A DNA stretch of 64,000 nt from Paenibacillus sp. FSL A5-0031 (GCF_001956295.1 NZ_MRTD01000018.1:89991-153990), one strand, 5' to 3'. Shown: positions 9,744 through 19,606, numbered from the stretch's first letter. Program-made: numbers and translations. The notes: generated by a model from the sequence alone, not told the origin.

Positions 9744-10552
9744 GGCGGATCATCGTTTATTCGCTGTTGATCTTCTGCTCGCTGATGTTCGCTGCCCCGT
9801 TATTTTGGGCGTTAACGACCGCTCTTAAGTCGCAGACGGAGCTGTATCTTTTTCCGCCAAAATGGATTCCTTCGGTTTGGAAATTCAGCAACTTTGCGGA
9901 AGCATGGACAACGCAACCTTTTAACTTATTTCTCAAAAATACGCTTATCGTAACTTCGTTGTCTACGATTGGCCAGTTAATATCCTGTACTCTAGTAGCT
10001 TACGGGTTCGCGAGATTTGATTTTAAGGGTCGCAATCTCCTTTTCCTAGTTGTACTAGCGACGATGATGGTTCCTTGGGAAGTGACAATGATTCCGCAGT
10101 ATATGGAGTTCAACTATTTGGGATGGATTAATACGCTCAAACCGCTTATCGTACCTTCTTGGTTCGGTTCAGCTTACTTCATATTTTTGCTGAGGCAGTT
10201 TATTCTTACGATTCCGCGTGAGCTTGATGAGGCGGCAACTATAGATGGGGCGAGCAAATTTGGAATTCTTGTGCGGATTATAGTGCCGCTCATGGGACCT
10301 TCGCTCATTTTAGTCGCTGTGTTTCAAATTATGAGCTGCTGGAATGATTATCTGGGGCCGCTTATTTTCCTTAATGATCAGTCAAAGTACACACTGACGC
10401 TCGGATTAGCACAGTTCAAGGGCATGTTCGGCGTCGATATGCAGTCGATTATGGCGATTACTTGCCTCATCTCGATTCCTCCGCTCGCTGTATTTTTTTT
10501 CGCACAGCGTTATATTGTCGGTGGAATAGCAGGTACGGGGATTAAGGGATAG
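9740..10552 (+). CDS. Sugar ABC transporter permease, MalG/UgpE type
   Basis: The 270-residue protein has six predicted membrane helices and the EAA loop LDEAATIDGASKFGILVRII near residue 158. The C-terminus FAQRYIVGGIAGTGIKG is the classical ending of this family. The ATG overlaps the upstream permease stop (ATGA), giving translational coupling. It is the second half of the pore and works with the preceding permease and lipoprotein. Confidence 0.94.
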   Translation: MRRIIVYSLLIFCSLMFAAPLFWALTTALKSQTELYLFPPKWIPSVWKFSNFAEAWTTQPFNLFLKNTLIVTSLSTIGQLISCTLVAYGFARFDFKGRNLLFLVVLATMMVPWEVTMIPQYMEFNYLGWINTLKPLIVPSWFGSAYFIFLLRQFILTIPRELDEAATIDGASKFGILVRIIVPLMGPSLILVAVFQIMSCWNDYLGPLIFLNDQSKYTLTLGLAQFKGMFGVDMQSIMAITCLISIPPLAVFFFAQRYIVGGIAGTGIKG

Positions 10553-10605
10553 GCAGCATGAATAGATAGAGTGATAGAGATAGGTTTAGGAGAGGAGCGG
10601 CATCG

Positions 10606-13600
10606 ATGCGAAACGAGAAAATAGAACGCGATTGGGATAACCTTGCCATACTTGCACGTGGACGTGCGAAAAGCCGATCATATTTTATCCCGTATTCCGA
10701 TCGTGCTGGAGCTTTGAGCTATGACCGAGGGAGCTCCCCTTGGTTCCGCTCATTAAATGGCAGTTGGAAGTTTCATTATGCGAAGGGGCCTGAGTGGGCA
10801 CCGGATGGATTTTATGAAGACCATTATGATACATCCAGCTGGGATGATATTCAGGTTCCAAGTCATTGGCAACTGAAAGGTTATGGAAATCCGCATTATA
10901 CAGACTTGTATTATCCATTCCCTGTCGATCCGCCTCATGTACCCAATGATAATCCAACAGGCAGCTATATAAGAGAATTCGTGCTGCCTGCACATTGGGA
11001 TGGAAGAAAGCTTGCCGTCAAGTTCGATGGCGTAGATAGTGCCTTTCATTTGTGGGTTAACGGGATATTCGTGGGATACAGCCAAGGAAGCCGATTGACA
11101 TCGGAGTTTGATTTGACGCCTTATGCGAAGCCGGGTATCAACCGTCTAGCTGTTCGTGTATACCAGTGGTCGGACGGCAGTTACTTGGAAGATCAGGATA
11201 TGTGGTATATGAGCGGTATTTTTCGAGATGTATATTTGATTTCGGAGCCATCAGCGGTTCGTATTGTGGACTACCGAGTAGTTACCGATTTGGATAGTGA
11301 ATATTGCGATGGGATGTTATCGGTACAGGTGGAACTGAGTGGAGAGGATCTGCAAGGTGAAGTTCGGCTGGAGCTGCTTGGCCCTGAAGGCGCATTTGTT
11401 TGTTCAGCGATGAATCCAATCGCTTCTGCTGATGGTCAGACTTTCGTAGCAAGTTTTGCCATGCCAATTGTGAAGCCAGCCCTTTGGAGCGCGGAAGCTC
11501 CTGCTTTGTATCATCTGACAATTAGTATTGTGGATCAGAATGAACAAATGATCGAGACCGTTGCTCAGCGGGTGGGCTTCAGGAAGATAGAAGTAAAGGA
11601 CGGCCAATTTCTGGTGAATGGCAAAGCCATTTTGCTCAAAGGCGTAAATCGTCATGACCATCACCCTGATACGGGACGAACAGTCACCCTATCGACGATG
11701 GTTCAAGATGTGAAAATGATGAAACAGCATAACATTAATGCGGTTAGAACGGCACATTATCCGAATGATCCGAGATTTTATGATATTTGTGATGAATACG
11801 GTTTGTATGTTATGGAAGAAACGGACTTAGAGACACATGGCTTCGAGCTTTTGGGCAATATTGCTAAGCTAAGCGATGACCCAGCATGGCAGGAAGCGTA
11901 TGTGGAGCGGATGAGACGTATGGTGGAGAGGGATAAGAATCATCCTTCCATTCTGTTCTGGTCGCTCGGCAACGAATCTGGCTTTGGCTGCAACTTCCGG
12001 GCAATGTCGGAATGGTGCAAACAAAACGATCCGACCCGCCTTATTCACTATGAAGAGGATCGTGAAGCGGAAGTGTGCGACATCGTGAGCACGATGTACT
12101 CCTCCGTAGAGAAGATGGAAGGTTTTGGACAGCTGGTTGATCATCCGAAGCCGCATATCCTATGTGAATTCGCTCATGCGATGGGGAATGGTCCAGGCGG
12201 TCTCAAACCCTATTTTGATACCTTTGATGCTTATCGAAGATTGCAGGGCGGCTTCGTGTGGGAATGGGTCGATCACGGCATTCGCAGGAAAACAGCCGAT
12301 GGCAAAGTTGATTATGCTTATGGTGGAGACTATGGCGATGTTCCTAACAACAGCAATTTTGTTATTGATGGACTTGTTCGACCAGATCGAACGCCTTCAC
12401 CCGGACTCATTGAATATAAGAAGATTATCGAGCCTGTCAGAGTCTTGTATATAAATAATGATCGTATACGAATTACGAATCGGTATGACTTCCTAACGCT
12501 GGATCATCTATATGCAGATTGGAATGTGACAGTAGAAGGACGGATTGTCCAAAGTGGTGTACTTTCGCTGCCTAGGATAGCACCCGGTGAAAGTGCAGAA
12601 CTTCGTATTCCTATGCGAAATGATTCGCAGTTGACCCTCTCAGTGGAAGGAGCGGAGCGCTGGCTGAATATCGGCTTCTCGCTTGCAGCATCTTGTATTT
12701 GGGGAGAGCGAGGGCATGAGATCGCATGGGCTCAGCTTGCTATTGAACCTGCGCGGAGCTGCTCAACAACCCGAGCTGACGGGGATTACGCTAATGAAGG
12801 ATTGACTTTGGCAGCAGCCGTAAGTCTACCTATTCCTAGCTTATCGTGCATGGAGGACGGACGACAGATTAGCATTGGGAACGATTATTTCAATTTGGTA
12901 ATCGATTCACGGCAATCAGGGATCAGCTCACTCCGAATAAACGGACAAGAGTTAATAAATAAAGGGCCGCGTCTCAACTTCTGGCGAGCCCCGATTGACA
13001 ACGATATGTATGTCCTGCCCGATTGGCGCAAGGCGCATCTCGATAAATTGACGGAACGAATCGATGATTGCCATTGGGAGCGATTAAATGAAGGGACGAT
13101 TCGGATCAGATGGTCCTCCCGAATTGCTCCGCCTGTCTATGATTGGGGCTTCCGCTGTGAAACGACTTACACTGTAACAGGCACAGGCTTAATCATTATT
13201 GATGTGCATGGCGTACCTGAAGGCAAGCCGCCTGCTATGCTTCCTAAGATTGGATTTCAATTGGAAATGCCATCAGAAATGGATACAGTCAAATGGTATG
13301 GCCGTGGTCCGGGAGAAAATTATTCCGACAGCAAGGAAGCAGGAAGATTTGGTGTGTATACCAAGTCAGTTGATGAACTATTTACCCCATATATCTATCC
13401 ACAAGAGAACGGGAATCGTATGGATGTTCGCTTTGTATCTATTACAGACGGCAGTGGAATTGGGCTGCTGGCGGCAGGTGTAAAGGCGCTTGAGTTCAGT
13501 GCTCGACGTTATACGGATGGCGACTTAGAAGCAGCGCAGCATGCGAGTGATCTTGTTCCGCGGGATTTTATTACACTTAATTTGGATTATCGCCAGAATG

Positions 13601-13773
13601 GTCTTGGCAGCAATAGCTGTGGACCTTCTCAATCAATGGAAAACAAAGTTGCGGCAGAGGAATTCCGTTTCAGACTGCTGCTGAAGCCTTATCTTTCAGA
13701 AGATACGGCTCCCGAGAGGCTCAGCCATCACATGAGACAGGAAGCGAATCTACTACAACAGGAGGAGAAATAA
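10606..13773 (+). CDS. Beta-galactosidase, glycoside hydrolase family 2
   Basis: The protein has 1055 residues, the length of LacZ-type enzymes, and no signal peptide. The order of domains is sugar-binding (~45-215), immunoglobulin-like (~220-330), TIM barrel (~330-620) and a C-terminal Bgal_small_N-type domain (~760-1045). The acid/base Glu457 lies in SLGNESGFG and the nucleophile Glu521 in HILCEFAHAMGNG. HPDTGRTV and NAVRTAHYPNDPRFYDICDE are further family signatures. It would cleave terminal beta-galactosides, or a related beta-glycoside, inside the cell after ABC import. It ends one base inside the next gene (TAATG), so the two are coupled. Confidence 0.95.
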   Translation: MRNEKIERDWDNLAILARGRAKSRSYFIPYSDRAGALSYDRGSSPWFRSLNGSWKFHYAKGPEWAPDGFYEDHYDTSSWDDIQVPSHWQLKGYGNPHYTDLYYPFPVDPPHVPNDNPTGSYIREFVLPAHWDGRKLAVKFDGVDSAFHLWVNGIFVGYSQGSRLTSEFDLTPYAKPGINRLAVRVYQWSDGSYLEDQDMWYMSGIFRDVYLISEPSAVRIVDYRVVTDLDSEYCDGMLSVQVELSGEDLQGEVRLELLGPEGAFVCSAMNPIASADGQTFVASFAMPIVKPALWSAEAPALYHLTISIVDQNEQMIETVAQRVGFRKIEVKDGQFLVNGKAILLKGVNRHDHHPDTGRTVTLSTMVQDVKMMKQHNINAVRTAHYPNDPRFYDICDEYGLYVMEETDLETHGFELLGNIAKLSDDPAWQEAYVERMRRMVERDKNHPSILFWSLGNESGFGCNFRAMSEWCKQNDPTRLIHYEEDREAEVCDIVSTMYSSVEKMEGFGQLVDHPKPHILCEFAHAMGNGPGGLKPYFDTFDAYRRLQGGFVWEWVDHGIRRKTADGKVDYAYGGDYGDVPNNSNFVIDGLVRPDRTPSPGLIEYKKIIEPVRVLYINNDRIRITNRYDFLTLDHLYADWNVTVEGRIVQSGVLSLPRIAPGESAELRIPMRNDSQLTLSVEGAERWLNIGFSLAASCIWGERGHEIAWAQLAIEPARSCSTTRADGDYANEGLTLAAAVSLPIPSLSCMEDGRQISIGNDYFNLVIDSRQSGISSLRINGQELINKGPRLNFWRAPIDNDMYVLPDWRKAHLDKLTERIDDCHWERLNEGTIRIRWSSRIAPPVYDWGFRCETTYTVTGTGLIIIDVHGVPEGKPPAMLPKIGFQLEMPSEMDTVKWYGRGPGENYSDSKEAGRFGVYTKSVDELFTPYIYPQENGNRMDVRFVSITDGSGIGLLAAGVKALEFSARRYTDGDLEAAQHASDLVPRDFITLNLDYRQNGLGSNSCGPSQSMENKVAAEEFRFRLLLKPYLSEDTAPERLSHHMRQEANLLQQEEK

Positions 13774-14558
13774 TGATGCTTCATACACAAGACATGCTTA
13801 ATCTATCGGGAAAAGTAGCCGTAATCACCGGAGGCGCCTCTGGAATTGGACTTGCGACAGCTGAACTTCTTGCCAGCTTCGGTGCAGCTGCTATCCTTAT
13901 TGACATTAATGAGGCGATGGGTGAGCAGGCGGTTAAAGGTATAAGGGAAAAGGGAGGCCAAGCGAGCTTTCAGCGCTGTGATGTGACCTCTTCAGCAGAT
14001 TGCCAGCGTGCAGCAGCAGAAATTGATTCTGCTCATGGCCGAGTAGATATCTTGTTCAACAATGCTGGCGTTATTCGACGCAAGACTGTCGTAGAGCTGG
14101 AAGAACGCGACTGGGATCTCGTTTTGGATGTTTCCTTGAAGGGTGTCTATCTGCTCTCGAAATATATCATTCCTATCATGGAACGCAGCGGTGGAGGAAG
14201 TATCATTAATTCGGGTTCGGGCTGGGGTCTAAAAGGCGGAGATCGGGCTGCAGCTTATTGCGCAGCCAAGGCTGGCGTCGTGAATTTGACGAGGGCGATG
14301 GCTATCGATCACGGAATCGCCAATATACGTGTAAACTGCGTTTCACCAGGGGATACAGATACTCCGCTCCTGCGCGATGAAGCAAAGCAGCTGCAGCAGG
14401 ACGAGGCAGCATTCCTTGTCGCCTCTGCCAGCGGTCGTCCGCTTGAAAGGCTTGGAACGCCGCGTGATATTGCGAATGCAGTTCTGTTCTTAGCAAGCGA
14501 TATGTCTTCTTGGGTAACAGGAAGCGTGCTCGTTGTGGATGGCGGCGGTATTGCTTAA
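13773..14558 (+). CDS. Short-chain dehydrogenase/reductase
   Basis: The 261-residue classical SDR has the cofactor motif TGGASGIG (19-26), NNAG, and the catalytic pair Tyr162/Lys166 in AAYCAAK. VTGSVLVVDGGGIA at the end is characteristic. The start ATG shares a base with the beta-galactosidase stop, and AGGAGG lies 8 bases upstream. It is probably an NAD(P)-dependent sugar or hydroxy-acid dehydrogenase acting on a product of the pathway. Its place between a GH2 enzyme and a GcvP-like pair suggests that it oxidises an alcohol to the substrate of the decarboxylase pair, which is an inference. Confidence 0.9.
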   Translation: MMLHTQDMLNLSGKVAVITGGASGIGLATAELLASFGAAAILIDINEAMGEQAVKGIREKGGQASFQRCDVTSSADCQRAAAEIDSAHGRVDILFNNAGVIRRKTVVELEERDWDLVLDVSLKGVYLLSKYIIPIMERSGGGSIINSGSGWGLKGGDRAAAYCAAKAGVVNLTRAMAIDHGIANIRVNCVSPGDTDTPLLRDEAKQLQQDEAAFLVASASGRPLERLGTPRDIANAVLFLASDMSSWVTGSVLVVDGGGIA

Positions 14559-14611
14559 GAACGGCTAAAGGATACAACTAATTCTGACAACGATGAATGG
14601 AGGCGTTTATT

Positions 14612-16009
14612 TTGCCTAAGAACAGAACGTATGCCCATCCTTATATACCGAATACTGTACCTGAAGTTCGCGAAGCGATGCTGAAGGAAATTGGACTCAC
14701 CTCGATGGACCAGCTTCACGACGGCATACCAGAGAGCTTAAAGCTGAATCATGAGATGAACCTTCCTCCAGCGATGACGGAATATGAGCTGCGCCGTCAT
14801 ATCGATGGCCTGCTTGCAAAAAATAAGCATGGTGCAGCATATCTGAATTTTTTAGGTGCGGGCTGCTGGCAGCATTTTGTTCCAGCTGTCTGTGATGAGA
14901 TCAATCAGCGTTCCGAATTTGTAACGGCTTATGCAGGTGAACCCTATGAAGATCATGGGCGCTTCCAAACGTTGTTTGAGTATCAAAGTTTGATGGCTGA
15001 GCTAGTTGATATGGATGTCGTAAACGTCCCTACTTTTGACTGGGCGCAAGCTGCATCTACTTCGATTCGGATGGCAGGGCGCATGACAGGGCGCAAAGTT
15101 GCCTTGCTTCCAAGGTCGGTTGATCCTGACAAAGTGATGATCATCAACAATTATTGCACGCCTGTGATGGAGCTTCGATTCGTTGAAATCGACGAGGCAA
15201 CGGGCAAAATGAGCTTAGATGATTTGCGCAGCAAGCTATCGAGCGATATCGCTGCGGTTTACTTCGAGAATCCTGGTTATCTAGGTATTATCGAAGATCA
15301 AGGGCATGAAATATCAGAGCTTGCGCATTCAGTAGATGCGATTTCGATCGTTGGTGTTGATCCGATCTCGCTTGGTGTTCTTCAGCCGCCGAGCCAGTAC
15401 GGCGCTGATATCGTATGCGGAGATTTGCAGCCTCTCGGAATGCACATGAATTATGGCGGGGGGCAAGCCGGTTTTATTGCAACCCGTGATGAAGAGAAGT
15501 ATGTCATGGAGTATCCATCAAGATTGTTCGGCATTGTGCCTACGGAGGTAGAAGGCGAGTATGGCTTTGGCGATGTGGCATATGAGCGAACTTCCTTTGC
15601 GCTGCGTGAGAAAGGGAAGGAATCAGTTGGCACCCAAACTGCATTGTGGGGAATAACAGCTGGCGTCTACTTGTCCTTGCTTGGACCGACCGGCATGCAA
15701 GAGGTCGGAGAGACGATCATGCAGAAGTCGCAATATGCAGCGAAGAAGCTCTCAGCTATTCCAGGCGTTACTCTTCGATTCGGAGAAGCAGCCTTCTTTA
15801 AAGAGTTTGTTGTTGATTTTAATCATACTGGCTTAACGGTCGCTCAGATAAACGCTCAGCTCTTGGAAGCAGGAATTTTTGGAGGCAAGGATTTGTCGGC
15901 TGCCTTCCCGCAGTGGGGACAAACTGCACTGTACTGCGTGACGGAAATACATTCGCAGCTTGATCTAGATCGCCTGGCAGACACGATTCAAACGATCGTT
16001 CGCAAATGA
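14612..16009 (+). CDS. Glycine dehydrogenase subunit 1-like protein (GcvPA paralogue)
   Basis: The start is read as TTG 14612, 8 bases after GGAGG; an ATG five codons earlier overlaps that ribosome site. About 465 residues. NTVPEVREAMLKEIGLTSMDQL and the fold-type-I aminotransferase-like body match the N-terminal half of glycine decarboxylase (P-protein), including EPYEDHGRFQTLFEYQSLMAEL, which differs from the usual QPEISQGRLQALFNFQ-type segment. In the true glycine-cleavage system this subunit pairs with GcvPB and needs GcvH and GcvT; neither is here. It lies inside a sugar operon. A specialised pyridoxal-phosphate decarboxylase with another substrate is likely; ordinary glycine decarboxylation cannot be excluded. 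Confidence 0.82.
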   Translation: MPKNRTYAHPYIPNTVPEVREAMLKEIGLTSMDQLHDGIPESLKLNHEMNLPPAMTEYELRRHIDGLLAKNKHGAAYLNFLGAGCWQHFVPAVCDEINQRSEFVTAYAGEPYEDHGRFQTLFEYQSLMAELVDMDVVNVPTFDWAQAASTSIRMAGRMTGRKVALLPRSVDPDKVMIINNYCTPVMELRFVEIDEATGKMSLDDLRSKLSSDIAAVYFENPGYLGIIEDQGHEISELAHSVDAISIVGVDPISLGVLQPPSQYGADIVCGDLQPLGMHMNYGGGQAGFIATRDEEKYVMEYPSRLFGIVPTEVEGEYGFGDVAYERTSFALREKGKESVGTQTALWGITAGVYLSLLGPTGMQEVGETIMQKSQYAAKKLSAIPGVTLRFGEAAFFKEFVVDFNHTGLTVAQINAQLLEAGIFGGKDLSAAFPQWGQTALYCVTEIHSQLDLDRLADTIQTIVRK

Positions 16010-16043
16010 GGTTTGACTTATACAGAGGAAGGACGAAAGCGCC

Positions 16044-17603
16044 ATGAAACGAATTCGCAGGGACCATAAAGTCCGAAATTTCCATCAAGCCAAATGGGAT
16101 GAGCCGATCATATTTGAACTCCATCGTCAGGGCGAGCGAGGTGTCATTCCGCCTGGAACTGAGGCTGGGATTGTAGCTGAGGTAGGAGATGGTACCCAGC
16201 GCATACCTGCATCCATGCGTCGCAGCAGTGCGCCAGGGCTTCCCGAGATTGGTCAAGCAAAAGTACTTCGCCATTATTTGCGCCTCTCGCAAGAGACACT
16301 GGGCTCCGATTTGAACGTTGAGATCGGTCAAGGTACTTGTACGATGAAATATATTCCGCGTATTAACGAAATGCTGATCCGCACGCCGCATATGACGGAG
16401 CTCCATCCGTTGCAGGATGCAGGTTCTGTTCAAGGCATATTAGAAATTTTCTATAAAATGGACCTGGCCATGCGTGAAATTAGCGGAATGGATGCCTTCT
16501 CGTTTCAGCCAAGCAGCGGGACGCAAGCTTTGCTCGCGATGGCTTCCATCGTTCGTGCTTACCATGATTCGCGTGGGGAGGGAGATCAACGGGATGAAAT
16601 CATTACAACAATTTTCTCCCACCCATCTCAAGCTGCGACAGCTGCAGTTAAAGGATACAAAATCATTACGCTTCATCCGGACGAAGACGGATTCCCTGAT
16701 TTGGAGAAGCTGAGAAATGCGATATCGGAGAGGACCGCTGGATTTGTCGTAGCAAATCCGGAAGATACCGGTATTTTCAATCACCGTATTCGCGAGTTTA
16801 CTGATTTGGTTCATGCAGCGGGCGGCATCTGCTTCTATGATCAAGCTAATGCTAATGGCTTGCTCGGCATTACTCGAGCGAAGGAAGCTGGCTTTGATAT
16901 GTGTTTCTTCAACTTGCATAAAACCTTTGCTGCTCCTCATATGTGCGGCGGCCCAGCTACAGGTGCGTTAGGCGTGAGCGAAGCGCTTAAACCTTTCTTG
17001 CCGGGGCCGCTCGTTGATTATGTTGATGGCCAGTATGTATTAGCGAATCAGTCAGAAAGCAGTATTGGCAAAGTGCGCAGCTTCCATGGTGTTGCTCAAA
17101 CGGTGCTTCGTTCTTATGCTTGGATCATGAGTTTAGGTCCAGATGGTCTAAAGGATGTTGCACAGACTGCAGTGCTTAACAATAACTATCTGTATCACAA
17201 AATACTTCAAATTCGCGGTGCAAGTGCACCCTACATCAAAGGTCGCCGCCTAGAGCAGGTTCGTTACAGCTGGAAGCAGCTTACCGAGGAAACGGGTGTC
17301 ACAACCGAGGATATTACTCGTCGCATGTGCGATTTTGGACTCCATTATTGGACTTCCCATCATCCGTATATCGTGAAGCAGCCATTCACCTTAGAGCCGA
17401 CAGAGTCCTATTCCAAAGAAGATTTGGACGAATATATTGACGCGCTGGAGCATATCTCGAACGAAGCTTATACGCAGCCGGATATTGTGAAATCTGCTCC
17501 GCATAACAGCACCGTACACCGAAATGATGAATCATCCCTTGATGATCCGAAGCAATGGTGCATTACGTGGCGGGCTTATTTAAAAAAGACGCAACCCGAA
17601 TAA
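16044..17603 (+). CDS. Glycine dehydrogenase subunit 2-like protein (GcvPB paralogue)
   Basis: The protein has 519 residues and carries the pyridoxal-phosphate lysine, Lys293, in FFNLHKTFAAPH. The canonical glycine-rich stretch after it is changed to MCGGPATGALGV, and the usual PLGSCTMKYNP is here IGQGTCTMKYIP. The C-terminus (LEPTESYSKEDLDEYIDALEH, then SAPHNSTVHRNDE) follows the GcvPB pattern. It starts 34 bases after the subunit-1-like gene and is the last gene before a strong terminator. These substitutions around the cofactor and substrate pocket, plus the absence of GcvH and GcvT, point to a divergent decarboxylase working in the sugar pathway. The function is inferred. Confidence 0.82.
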   Translation: MKRIRRDHKVRNFHQAKWDEPIIFELHRQGERGVIPPGTEAGIVAEVGDGTQRIPASMRRSSAPGLPEIGQAKVLRHYLRLSQETLGSDLNVEIGQGTCTMKYIPRINEMLIRTPHMTELHPLQDAGSVQGILEIFYKMDLAMREISGMDAFSFQPSSGTQALLAMASIVRAYHDSRGEGDQRDEIITTIFSHPSQAATAAVKGYKIITLHPDEDGFPDLEKLRNAISERTAGFVVANPEDTGIFNHRIREFTDLVHAAGGICFYDQANANGLLGITRAKEAGFDMCFFNLHKTFAAPHMCGGPATGALGVSEALKPFLPGPLVDYVDGQYVLANQSESSIGKVRSFHGVAQTVLRSYAWIMSLGPDGLKDVAQTAVLNNNYLYHKILQIRGASAPYIKGRRLEQVRYSWKQLTEETGVTTEDITRRMCDFGLHYWTSHHPYIVKQPFTLEPTESYSKEDLDEYIDALEHISNEAYTQPDIVKSAPHNSTVHRNDESSLDDPKQWCITWRAYLKKTQPE

Positions 17604-17634
17604 ATATTGCTAATTAATGATAACTATTATTTTG

Positions 17635-17679
17635 CAAAAAAATCCGATGTCTTTCAAAAAGACGTCGGATTTTTTTTAT
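17635..17679 (+). terminator. Strong terminator ending the sugar operon
   Basis: AAATCCGATGTCTT pairs with AAGACGTCGGATTT (one G-U), with a short A-rich loop and a run of eight T. The A-rich left side makes it potentially active on the other strand too, serving the convergent MFS gene. Confidence 0.9.
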
Positions 17680-17733
17680 AATGCGTATTGTGAAGAAGGA
17701 AGATGCGTTCGTTTTTAATTAGCGTTCCATACA

Positions 17734-18936
17734 TTATTTTGCCAAGCTGCCAGCTGATTGTTTTTCTTTCCACATCATTGTAATGACAAGGCCAATCAAC
17801 ATGATGACAGCAGCAAAGAGATACGGATAGTTGATGTTTACATCAAATAATATTCCGCCAAGCGCAGGTCCGACGATATTGCCTAGGCTAGTATAGGTGG
17901 AGTTCATTCCAGCGATAAAGCCTTGTTCTTTCTCGGCTGTTTTGGATAAATAGGTCGTTAATGCTGGCCGCAGCAGGTCAAATGCGAGAAAGATAAAGGA
18001 CGTGACTAGCAAAACAGCTAAAAAGCCGGAGATCATGGTGGATACTACTGCAAAAAATACGCCAGTAATCAAGCATATTTGGATAAGTTTTTTCTCACCG
18101 AGTTTATCTACCATTTTACCAAACATAAAGACCTGAACGACAACGCCGAAGATTGCACTAATTGTAATAACGGCTGCAATATCTTGAGGAGTGAAACCAA
18201 ATTTATGATCAGAAAAAAGACTGAATACTGTTTCATACGCGGATAAGCCAAAGGCCAGTACAAACACAATGATAAAGGCGATAATGTATTGTGGTTGAAG
18301 CGATCGTTTCAAATCAGATACAAAGTTGGTCCCTTTTTTGAGCTGACTAATTTCCAGAAGCTCCTGTTTGGATAGCGGTTCTTTTAAAATAAACAGGGAT
18401 GAAATACAGGTAATTAATGCGAAGCCAGCTGCAAAGTAAAATGGGGCACGCACGCCCAGCTCAGCAATAAAACCTCCGATGCCAGGACCAATAATAAAAC
18501 CGATACTAATTGCGGCAGAAATATAACCCATCGCTTTGGGCCTTTCCTCCACAGAGGTAATATCAGCAACAAAAGCGGTTACGGCGGGCATAATAAATGC
18601 ACCGCTAATACCTCCTAAAATTCTGGAAAAGTAAAGAACGGATACATGTGTGCCAAGTCCAAAGATTACCTCTGATATGCTAAAGAGGAATAAGCCGATA
18701 ACGATCATTTTTTTCCTGCCGAAAGTGTCAATCCACCGTCCTGCAAGGGGAGACATAAGTAATTGCGCAAACGCAAAGGCCGCCATTAGATAACCCATCG
18801 ATTGGCCTGATAAATGCATAATATTCATAAAGGATGGCATAACCGGGACAATTAGTCCCACGCCTAGAAAAACAATGAATATATTACTTAGTAGAATAAA
18901 TAAGACGGTTTTTTGTTCTTTCAATGGTTTCTTCAT
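17734..18936 (-). CDS. MFS efflux transporter (drug:H+ antiporter type)
   Basis: The protein has 400 residues and 12 membrane helices. AGRWIDTFGRKKMIVIGL is the loop 2-3 motif of the major facilitator family, and PGIGGFIAELGVRAPFYFA is the motif C region found in antiporters (NorA/TetA-like). It lies 24 bases downstream of a TetR gene on the same strand, so the pair forms an inducible efflux operon. The substrate is unknown. Confidence 0.9.
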   Translation of the reverse strand: MKKPLKEQKTVLFILLSNIFIVFLGVGLIVPVMPSFMNIMHLSGQSMGYLMAAFAFAQLLMSPLAGRWIDTFGRKKMIVIGLFLFSISEVIFGLGTHVSVLYFSRILGGISGAFIMPAVTAFVADITSVEERPKAMGYISAAISIGFIIGPGIGGFIAELGVRAPFYFAAGFALITCISSLFILKEPLSKQELLEISQLKKGTNFVSDLKRSLQPQYIIAFIIVFVLAFGLSAYETVFSLFSDHKFGFTPQDIAAVITISAIFGVVVQVFMFGKMVDKLGEKKLIQICLITGVFFAVVSTMISGFLAVLLVTSFIFLAFDLLRPALTTYLSKTAEKEQGFIAGMNSTYTSLGNIVGPALGGILFDVNINYPYLFAAVIMLIGLVITMMWKEKQSAGSLAK

Positions 18937-18960
18937 GAAGTAATACCTCTCTCTGTAAAA

Positions 18961-19542
18961 TCATAGCTGTGAAATACCTCTCCAAAATACAGTCCATGAG
19001 GCATTTAATTTATCCTGTAGACGTTTTTCATTATTCCCATAAGCAAGCTCTAACATCATGGAATCAACTACACCTAAGAAAGCAAGCGTAGGGATGGAGG
19101 CTATATCTTCCCTAATGGCTTTCGCCGCGATCCAATCATGAAATTTGCCTTCGAGTACGGTTTGAATCTTATTTTCCGAATCGAATACTTCCTCATTAAT
19201 GGCTGGCGCCAAATGGAGAGGCGGAAAAAAAGACATACGCAGCCAAAACTTCAACTGCTCGCTCTGTTGAAACAAATCAATGACTAATTGCAGGTATCCA
19301 AATAAATCCTCTTTAGGATTTTGGGTTCCCACTTTACTCAAATAGTTTAGCTTCGATGAGACCTCTGCTTCTTTAGCATCTTGTAATACTTGTAGGAACA
19401 GATCATCTTTTCCTTTGAAATGAGCATAGAGAGACTGTTTTTTCATTCCGACATTGTCGGCAATTTGAGACAAAGATGCACCCTCATACCCATGAATTGT
19501 GAAAAATTTTAAAGCAATGTCTTTAATTTCTTGGCTTTTCAA
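18961..19542 (-). CDS. TetR-family repressor of the efflux gene
   Basis: The likely start is TTG at 19542, preceded by GAGGTGA; a GTG three codons earlier lies within that ribosome site. About 193 residues: the N-terminal helix-turn-helix IADNVGMKKQSLYAHFKGKDDLF (~22-44) and a helical ligand domain. A perfect palindrome overlaps its promoter, so it probably represses itself and the downstream MFS gene until a ligand binds. Confidence 0.88.
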   Translation of the reverse strand: MKSQEIKDIALKFFTIHGYEGASLSQIADNVGMKKQSLYAHFKGKDDLFLQVLQDAKEAEVSSKLNYLSKVGTQNPKEDLFGYLQLVIDLFQQSEQLKFWLRMSFFPPLHLAPAINEEVFDSENKIQTVLEGKFHDWIAAKAIREDIASIPTLAFLGVVDSMMLELAYGNNEKRLQDKLNASWTVFWRGISQL

Positions 19543-19560
19543 TAAGATCACCTCACATTA

Positions 19561-19606
19561 ACGAACGTTCGTCAGTTATATTATCAAAAATTTTTTTCTT
19601 ATGCAA
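19561..19606 (-). promoter_or_regulatory. Promoter and palindromic operator of tetR-MFS
   Basis: On the minus strand, TTGCAT (19606-19601), a 17-base spacer and TAATAT (19583-19578) form a sigma-A promoter. ACGAACGTTCGT (19561-19572) is a perfect 12-bp palindrome just past the -10, where a TetR dimer would block initiation. Confidence 0.7.

Noticed and set aside
14560..14611. Glycine riboswitch before the GcvPA-like gene
   Set aside because: The gap is only about 50 bases and has no riboswitch-sized leader; the gene is mid-operon.
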